From Palaemon carinicauda (taxonomy: Eukaryota; Arthropoda; Malacostraca; Decapoda; Palaemonidae): a stretch of DNA of 64,000 nt. The stretch is from contig NC_090726.1 of the NCBI RefSeq assembly GCF_036898095.1, forward strand, positions 163,077,519 through 163,141,518, in the 5' to 3' direction. Positions within the stretch are counted from its first letter, which is position 1. Each line of letters starts with the position of its first letter. Made by a program: the position numbers and the translations under genes. Below are positions 55,721 through 64,000 of this stretch, one piece after another. Under the pieces are notes generated by a model. The model did not search any database and was not told the DNA's origin. It saw only the letters and a list, made by a program, of their open reading frames with translations.

Positions 55721-57898
55721 TTTTGATTATTTTAATTTCAATTATTATTTTGATTTGAAATAATATTATAATACCAATTATTATCTTAATTTTGATTATG
55801 ATTTTATTCTAATCATTATTTTAATTTTAACTATTATTTTAATTCTAATTATTATTTCATTCTATTTATTATTTCAAGTTATACTATTATTTTAATTGTA
55901 ATTATTATTTTTATATTAATCCTTTTAATTTTATTTATTATTTTAATATCAATTATTATTTTAATTTTAATTATTATTTTGAATATAATTATTATTTAAA
56001 TATTAATTATTATTTTAATTTCAATTATTATTTCGATTTTAATTATTATTTTATTGAATTATCATTTTAATTTTAATTATTATTATAATTTTAATCATTA
56101 CTCTATTTTAATAATTTTTTTTACTTTTAATTATTATTTCAATTCAATTATTGTTTTAATTTTAAATATTATCTTAATTTTAGGTATTATATTAATTTAA
56201 AATAGTATTGTAAATTTGATTATTTTAATTTCAATTATTATCATAATTTTAATTATTATTTAAATTTAATTTATTATTTCAATTTTAATTATTATTGTAA
56301 TTTCAATTATTATTTCTATTTTATCTATTATTTTAACTTAAATTATTAATTTCATTTTAATTATAATTTCAATTTTAATTATTATATTAATTTCAATTAC
56401 TATTTTAGGTTTAATTACTCTTTTAACTTTAATTATTATCTTCATTTTAATCATAATTCTAATTTTAATTATTTTTTAATTTAATTTTTATTTCAATTTA
56501 ACTATTATTTTAATCTTGATTATTACTTATTTTGAATGATTATTTTAATTTTAATTATTATTTTAATTTTAACTATTATTTTAATTTCAATTATTTATTT
56601 TGATTTTATTTAAATTTTTTTTGATAATCATTTCAATTTTAATAATATTTTGATTTTAGTTATCTTAATTTTATTTAGTATTTTAATTTTGATTATTATT
56701 TTCATGTTAATTATTGTTTTTAATTTTAACTATTGTTTTAATTTTGATTATTATTTTAATTTTGATTATTATTCTAATTTTAATTATTATTTATTTTTAA
56801 CTTTTTTTTTTTAAATTTTAATTATTAATGTAATTTTTATTATTATTTCAATTTTAACTATTATTTTAATTTTGATTATTATTTTAATTTTGATTTTTAT
56901 TTCAATTTTAATCATTTTATTTTTAATTATTATTTTAATTTCAATTATCATTCCAATTTTAATTATCATATCAATTTTAATTAGTATTTTGATATTAATT
57001 TTAACTATTTTTATTTTTGATTTTTATTTTAATTTTAACATTTTAATTTTATATATTATTTTATTTTTAATTATTATTTCAATTTCAATTATCGTTTAAA
57101 TTCTAATTATTATTTTGATTTTATTATTAATTTATTTTCTTTATTATATCGATTTTAATTATTATTAAAATTTTTATTATTATTTAAATTTTTGTTATTA
57201 TTTCAATTTTGTATTTTTGTTTTAATTTTGATTATCATTTTAATCTTAATTATCATTTCAATTTTAATTATTATTTGAATTTCAATCATTATTGTGATTT
57301 TAATTTTCATTTAAATTTTAATTATTATTATAATTTAAGTTATTATTTTAATTTTAATTACTATTTTGATTTTAATTACTATTTTAATTTCAATTATCAT
57401 TTCAATTTTAATTATTAATTTAATTTTAATTTTTATTTTAATCCTAATTATTAATTTGATTTTAATAATTTTTTAAATTTTAATTATTATTTTACCGTTA
57501 ATTATCATACAAATTTTTATCATTATTTTAAATTTGATTACTATTTTAATTTTATTTTTATTCTAATTTTGATTATTATTTCAATTTTGATTATTATTTA
57601 TTTTTAACTATTATTTTAATTGTAATTATCATTATAATTGTAATTATTATATTAATTATAAATAATATTTCAATTTTATTATTATTTTTATTCTAATTAT
57701 TATTTTATTTCAGTTATTATTTTAATTTTTATTATCTTAATTTTAATTATCATTTTAATTTTGATTATTATTTTAATTTTGATTATTATTTTAATGTTTT
57801 CAATTATTTTAATTTTAATTATTATTTTAATTTTAATCATTATTTTTATTTTATTATTATTTTAATTTTATCATTATTTTATTTCAATTATTATTCAA

Positions 57899-57971
57899 AT
57901 TTTATTTAATATTTTAATTTTCATAATTTATTTTAATTTTATTTAATATTTTAATTTTCATAATTTATTTC
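57899..57971 (+). repeat. 37 bp tandem duplication (block 15 copy)
   Basis: It has the same structure as in block 13, with the cataattta word at 57922 and 57959. The shared junction shows that blocks 13 and 15 descend from one C unit that already had it. Confidence 0.85.
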
Positions 57972-59172
57972 AATTTTAACTTATTTTAATTTCAGTTAAT
58001 ATTTTCATTTTAATTATTTATTCAATTTTAATTATTATTTTATTTCAATTACTATTTCTATTTTAATTCATTATTTTAATTTTAATTATTATTTCAATTT
58101 TAATTATTATCCTAATTATGATTATCTTAATTCTAATTATTATCTTAATTTTAATTAGTATTTTCATTCTGATTATTATTTTCATTTCCATTATTATTTT
58201 AATTTTAATTACTATCCTAATTTTAATTATTAGTTTATTTTAATTATTATCTTAATTATTATTTAAATATTAATTATTGTTTTAATTTTGATTATTATTT
58301 TAATTTTGATTATTATTTAAATTTTAATCATTATTTTAATTTTGATATCTAATTATATCATTATTTTATTTTTAATTATTATCTCAATTTTAATCATTGT
58401 TTGATTTTTAATAATTATTTTACTATAATTATTATTTTAATTTTGATTATTATTTTGATTTCAGCAAGTATTTCAATTTATTTAATATTTTAATTCTAAT
58501 TATTATTTTAATTTTATTTATTATTTTAATTTAATTAATATTTTAATTTTGATAATATTTTAATTTTGATTGTTATTTCAATATTACCTATTATTTTAAT
58601 TTTAATTATTATTTTAATTTGAACTATTATTTTCATTTTGATTATTATCTTAATTTTAATTATTTTGTTATTTTGTAATTATTATTTTAATTTTAACTAT
58701 TATTTCAGTTTTAATCATTACGTTAATTTAAATTATTATTTTAATTTTAATTATTATCTTAATATTGATAATTTTTTCTATTATAATTATTATTTTAATT
58801 GTGATTATTATTTTAATTTTAACTATTGTTTTAAATTTAAATATTGTTTTAACTTTAATTATTATTTCAACTTTAATTATTATCATAATTTTAATTATTA
58901 TTTTAATTTTATTTATTATTTTAATTCTAATTATGTTAATTTCAATTATTGTTTTAATTTTAATTATTATCTTATTTTGATTATTATTTCAATTTTAATC
59001 ATTAACTTAATTTTAATTATTATTTTAATTTTGATTATCATTTTAATTTTGATTACAATGTTAATTTTGATTTTTATTTTAATTTTAAGTATGATTTTAA
59101 TTTTAAATATTGTTTTAATTTTATTTAAAACATTAATTTTAATAATTATTTCAATTTTAATTATTATTTTAT

Positions 59173-62100
59173 ACAAATCATTTTTAAAATTCTGATTATT
59201 ATATAAATTTTAAATATTATCTTAATTTTAATTAATATTTAAATTTTAATTATTATTGTAAATTTAATTACTATTTAATTTTTAATTATTATTTTAATAT
59301 CAATTATTATTTTAATATCAATTATTACTTTGATATTGATTATTTTTTGAATGTTGATGATTATTCTAATTTTAATTATTATTTCAATATTAATTATTTG
59401 TTTATTTTAATTGCTATTATAATTTTATTCATTTATGTAATTTTGAATATTTTAATTTCAATTATTTTTAAAATTTTAATTATTATTTAAAATTTCATTA
59501 TTATTTTAATTTTTATTTTTATTTCAATTTCAATTATTATTTTAATTTTTTATTATTATATTAACTTTAATTATTATCTTAATTTCAAATATTAATTTTA
59601 TTTTAATTATCATTTTATTTTAATTTTTATTTGAATTTTAATTATTATTTTAATTTTGATTATTATTTTAATTTAAATAATTATTTTAATATTAATTATT
59701 ATTTTGATCCTAATTATTATTTTAATTTCAATAATTATTGTAATTTTGATTATTATTTTAATTTCAATTATTATTTTATTTTAATTTTTATTTTAATTTG
59801 TATTATCTGAATTTTAATAATTATTTTAATTTTGATTATTACTTTATTCAAATTTTTATTTGAATTATAATTATTTTTCTCATTTTGATTATTATTTATT
59901 TTTTATAATAATTTTAATTGTAATTATTATTTTAAACGGTAATTATTAATTTGATTACATTTATCATTTTTTATTATTATTTTGATTTCAATTATTATTT
60001 TAATTTTAATTATTATTTTAATTTTAATTATTATTTTTATTTAATTATTATTTTATTTTAATTATTATTTTAGTTTTAATTGTTATTTAAATTTTGATTA
60101 TTATTTAAATTTTAAATGTTATTTTAATTTTAATTATTATTTTAATTTTTATTATTATTTTAATTTTAATTATTATTTTAATTCTAGGTATTACTTTATT
60201 CTCATTATTTTTTTATTTTAAGTTATTATTTTAAATTAGATTATTATTTTAATTGTAATTATTTTAATTTTAATCCTTTTAAATATAATTATCATTTTAA
60301 TATTAATTATTATTTTTATTTTAATTATTATTTTATTTTAATTATTATTTTGATATTAATTATTATTTTAATTTTAATTATTTTGATTTTAATTATTATT
60401 TTGATTGAATTATTATTTTAATTTTAATTATTATTTAAATTTTAATCATTATTTTATATTAATAATTTTTTTACTTTTGATTATTATTTCAATTCAATTA
60501 TTGTTTTAATTTTAAATATAATTTTAATTTCAACTATTATTTTCATTTAAATTAGTATTGTAATTTTGATTATTTTATTTTTAATTATTATCTGAATTTT
60601 ATTTATTATTTAAATTTTATTTATTGTTTCAATTTTAATTATTATTGTAATTTCAATTATTATTTCTATTTTAATTAATATTTTAACTTTAATTATTATT
60701 TTCATTCCATTTATAATTTCAATTTTAATTATTATATTAATTTCAATTATTATATTAGGTTTTCTTACTATTTTAACTTTAATTATTATCTTTATTTTAA
60801 TCATAATTATAATTTTACTTATTCTTTTTAATTTCTATTTCAATTTAACTATTATTTTAATCATGATTATTATTTATTGTTAATTATTATTCTTATTTTA
60901 ATTATTACTTAAATTGTAATAATTATTTAATTATATTTATTATTTTAATTTTATTTATTTTTTTCATTTTGATTATTATCTTAATTTTAATCATAATTTT
61001 AATTTCAATTATTATCTTAATTTTAATTTTTATTTTAATATTAATAATTATTTTAATTTTAGGTATTATTTTGATATTATTATTATTTTAATTTTATTTA
61101 TCATTTTAATTTTAGGTATTATTTTAATTTTAATTATTATTTTCATCTAATTATTATTATAATTTTAATCATTATTTTAATTTTTATTATTATTTCAAAT
61201 TTAATTATTTTCTTAATTTAAACTATGATTTTAATTTTAATTATTATTTAGAATTTAACTATTTTTTTTTATTATTCCTTTAATTTTAACTATTATTTTA
61301 AATTTATTTATCATTTTAATTTTAACTATTATTTTAATTTTATATATTATTTCAATTTTAATTATCATTTTAAATTTAATTACTATTTTAATTTTAATTT
61401 ATATTTTTATTTAATTATTGTCTTAATTCTGATTATTACTTTGATTTTAATTTTAATTTTTATTCTAATTAATATTTTTATTTTGATTATTATTTTGTTT
61501 TTTTTATTATTTCAATTTTCAATATTATATTCATTTTAATTATTATTTTCATTTTAATTATTTTAATTTTAGTTAATATTTAATTTTTATTATTATTTTC
61601 AATCTAATTATTATTTTAATTTGAATTATTATTTTAATTTTAATTATAATTTAAATTTTAATTATTATTTTAACTTTAATTATTTTAAATTTAATTATTT
61701 TAATTTTAATTATTCCCTTTTAATATTAATTAGAATTTTAATTTTGATTATTATTTTAATATTAAATATTTTTTTTTATTTTAATTATTATTATTTTAAT
61801 TTTAATTATTATTTCAATGTTAATTATTAATTTAATTTCAATTATTATTTAAACATTTTTTATCATTTTAATTTTTTATTATCATTTTAAATTTAATTAT
61901 TATTTTATTCTAATTATTATTTCAATTTCGATAATTATTCTAATTTTAATCATTTGTTTATTCTAATTATTATTTTGATTTTAATCATTATTTTAATTTT
62001 AATTATTATTTTATTTTCAATTATTTTTTCAATTTCAATTATTATTCTAATTCAGATTAACATTTTAATTTTAATCATTATTTTAATTTTATTCAATATT

Positions 62101-64000
62101 TTAATTTCAATCAATATTTCAATTTTAATTATTATTTTTATTTTAATTATTGATATTATTTTTAAATCATTATTTTATTGTTCACTATTATTTTAATTCT
62201 AATTATTATTTTAATCTTAAAGACTTTTATTTTGAATTAGGATTTTCTTCTAAATATTAATTTAATTTTAATTATTATTTTAATTACAATTATTTTAATT
62301 TTGATTATGATTTTAATTTTAATTATTATTTTAATTTTAATTATTATCTTAATTTTAATTTTTATTTCAAATTTAATTATTATTTTAATTTTAATTATAA
62401 TTCTAAATTTAATTATTTTAATTTTAATTATTCTTTTAATTTTAATTAGAATTTCAATCTTATTTATTATTTTAATATTAATTATTTTAATATTAATTAT
62501 TTTTTTCGATTTTAATTATTATTTTATTTTCATTATTATTTTGATGTTAATTATTATTTTAATTTCAATTATTATTTTAATATTACTTATCCTTTTAATT
62601 TTTAATTATTATTTTAAATTTAATTATTATTTTATTCTAATTATTATTTCAATTTCGATAATTATTCTAATTTTAATCATTTTTTTATTCTAATCATTAT
62701 TTTGATTTTAATCATTATTTAAATTTAATTTTTTATTTTAATTTCAATTATTATTTTAATTATTATTCTAATTCAGATTATTATTTTAATTTTAATCATT
62801 ATTTAAATTTTATTCAATATTTTAATTTCAATCAATATTTCAAATTTAATTATTATTTTTATTTTGATTATTATTTTAATTTCAATTATTATTTTAATGT
62901 TCACTATTATTTAAATTTTAATCATTATTTTAATCTTAAAGACTATTTTATTTTTAATTAGTATTTTCTTCTAAATATTAATTTAATTTTAATTATTATT
63001 TTAATTACAATTATTTTAATTTTAATTATTATTTTAATTTTAATTATTATTTCAATTTGAATTATTTTTTTATTATGATTATTTTATTTATAATTATAAT
63101 TTTAATTTTAAGCATTATTTTAATTTTATTATTATTCTAATTTTAATTTTTATTTTCAATTTTAATTATTATTTTAATTTCTTTTATTATTTATCTTAAA
63201 CTATTATTTTAATTGTAATTATCATTATAATTGTAATTATTATTTTAATTATAAATAATATTTTAATTTTATTATTATTTTTATTCAAATTATTATTTTA
63301 ATTTTAGTTATTTTAGTTTTAAATATTATCTTAATTTTAATTATCATAATAATTTTGATTATTATTTCAATTTTAATTATTATTTTAATTTTAATTATTA
63401 TTTTAACTTTAATCATTATTTCAATTTTAATTATCATTTTAATATTAATTGATATTTTCCTATTTTAATTTTAATTATCATTTTGATTTTACTTATTATT
63501 TTATTTTTAGTTATTATTTTAGTTTTATTATTATTTTATTTCAATTATCATTCTAATTTTATTTAATATTTTGATATTCATAATTTTTTTCATTTTAGCT
63601 TATTTTATTTTCAGTTAATATTTTAATTTAATTATTCATTCAATTTTAATTATTATTTTATTTTAATTACCATTTCAATTTTAATTCATTTTTTCAATTT
63701 TAATTCATTATTTTAATTTTAATTACTATTTTAATTTTAATTATTATCCTATTTATAATTATCTTAATTCTAATTATTATCTTAATTTTAATTAGTATTT
63801 TCATTTTAATTATTATTTTCATTTCAATTATTATTTTAATTTTAAATACTATTCTAATTCTAATTATTAGTTTAATTTTAATTACTATCTTAATTATAAT
63901 TATTATTCAAATATTAATTATTATTTTAATTTTGATTATTATTTTAATTTTGATTATTATTTTAATTTTGATTATTATTTCAATTTTAATCATTTTTTTA
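59173..64000 (+). repeat. HOR block 16: B-type unit, 3' end outside the window
   Basis: Landmarks: aaacggtaatt (about 59935), aggttttcttac (60757), attattccc (about 61709), gttcac twice (62180 and 62899), gatattttcctatt (about 63450) and accatttt (about 63668). The unit had not reached its closing gctag/tacaaat core at 64000, so it is longer than other B units by at least the duplicated part of about 720 bp. Confidence 0.8.
61600..63040 (+). repeat. Local tandem duplication of about 720 bp, two copies
   Basis: Paired landmarks: ttaattagaattt at 61732 and 62448, tttcgataattattc (CpG at 61929 and 62656), ttcagatta (about 62050 and 62770) and gttcactatt (62180 and 62899). The offsets are 716-727 bp, so small indels have accumulated since the duplication. 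The boundary lies in consensus monomers near 62310-62370 and cannot be fixed by eye. The first copy carries the attattccc variant shared with block 0 and the second does not. Confidence 0.82.

Larger units (their letters stand above)
54722..59172 (+). repeat. HOR block 15: C-type unit (about 4.45 kb)
   Basis: Landmarks: aaatggtaatt (about 55500), (TTTTAA)8 at 55673-55720, aaaatagtattg (about 56209), aggtttaattac (56406), taccgtt (CpG at 57496), gcaagtattt (58463, one base off gctag) and tacaaat (59172). It is similar to block 13 at an offset of about 7.77-7.80 kb. Confidence 0.82.
1..64000 (+). repeat. 18 bp AT-rich minisatellite/satellite array filling the whole window
   Basis: Seen: the sequence is a head-to-tail series of 18-mers close to TTTTAATTTTAATTATTA, itself made of two TTTTAA hexamers plus TTATTA. 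The T-rich strand is always the + strand, and I see no stretch in inverse orientation. Variants fall repeatedly at the same monomer positions (TTTCAA, TTTTGA, AATCATTA, ATTATCA), with some transversions (TTTTTATT, ATTGTAATT) and 1-3 bp indels that shift the phase. Both ends of the window are still inside the array, so its true length is unknown. No gene, RNA gene, mobile element or unique spacer of more than a few tens of bases was found, so every stretch without a gene in this window is array DNA. Inferred: satellite or minisatellite DNA of a eukaryotic genome. Three of the six frames are open by arithmetic, so ORFs here are not evidence of genes. Confidence 0.97.

Noticed and set aside
1..64000. 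Several dozen open reading frames of 60-217 codons on both strands, the longest at 37287-37940, 2895-3479 and 58638-59195
   Set aside because: The 18 bp period equals six codons, so three of the six frames of the consensus have no stop: two on + (Phe-Asn-Phe-Asn-Tyr-Tyr and Leu-Ile-Leu-Ile-Ile-Ile) and one on - (Lys-Ile-Lys-Ile-Ile-Ile). All predicted peptides are these patterns. Many starts are TTG rather than ATG, and there are no ribosome-binding sites, no domains and no codon signal. They overlap each other on both strands.
1..64000. A CRISPR array
   Set aside because: Repeats are contiguous 18-mers with no unique spacers of constant length, no conserved palindromic repeat and no cas genes.
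1..64000. Telomeric or subtelomeric repeat
   Set aside because: There is no G-rich strand. The TTTTAA and TTATTA units match no telomere repeat I know. A subtelomeric location remains possible but is not shown.
1..64000. Transposable elements (LTR, LINE, MITE) as the source of the long off-diagonal repeats
   Set aside because: No terminal inverted repeats, target-site duplications, poly-A tails or coding domains. The multi-kb repeats are made of the same monomer as everything else, so they are HOR units.
1..64000. A mitochondrial or plastid AT-rich control region
   Set aside because: 64 kb of array with no organellar gene, tRNA or rRNA makes this very unlikely.

Overview
The whole 64 kb window is one uninterrupted, extremely AT-rich tandem-repeat array. 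I find no protein-coding gene, tRNA, rRNA, CRISPR array or transposable element in it. The basic monomer is 18 bp, consensus TTTTAATTTTAATTATTA on the + strand, and it is in the same orientation from end to end. The + strand is strongly T-rich over A, and G plus C are only a small fraction of bases by eye. The only open frames are low-complexity peptides that follow arithmetically from an 18 bp (six-codon) period.

The monomers are not a uniform satellite. Rare variant words (for example a gctagtattt word, a tacaaatcat word, an aggttt word, a gttcactatt word) recur in fixed order and spacing. They reveal a higher-order repeat (HOR) with a basic unit of about 4.3-4.9 kb. Cutting at the tacaaat word gives 17 blocks in three full-length subtypes, which I call A, C and B, plus a truncated subtype D. 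The order is: B-like partial (1-3456), A (3457-7737), C (7738-12171), B (12172-17047), D (17048-18289), D (18290-20157), A (20158-24140), C (24141-28547), B (28548-33319), D (33320-35049), A (35050-39467), C/D hybrid (39468-42383), A (42384-46810), C (46811-51372), B/A hybrid (51373-54721), C (54722-59172), B partial (59173-64000).

The array therefore has three nested periods above the monomer: about 4.4 kb, an A-C-B-D super-unit of about 14.8-16.7 kb (roughly 5-36.6 kb), and an A-C type super-unit of about 7.35-7.9 kb (roughly 36.6-60 kb). The change from the long to the short super-period coincides with two hybrid units, whose junctions can be placed near 41.7 kb and 53.65 kb. On top of this lie local duplications of 14, 18, 37, 69, 107, 458 and about 720 bp, a hexamer (TTTTAA)n site that varies from 2 to 12 copies between HOR copies, a tract replacement of about 650-690 bp shared by two A units, and several CpG sites that appear as CG in some copies and TG or CA in others.

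Organism: a eukaryotic nuclear genome assembled from long reads is the most plausible source, because no bacterial or viral genome I know of carries 64 kb of gene-free HOR DNA. The CpG-to-TpG/CpA pattern hints at a lineage with cytosine methylation. I cannot name a taxon. A centromeric, pericentromeric, subtelomeric or large intronic/intergenic minisatellite location are all possible and the window does not separate them.
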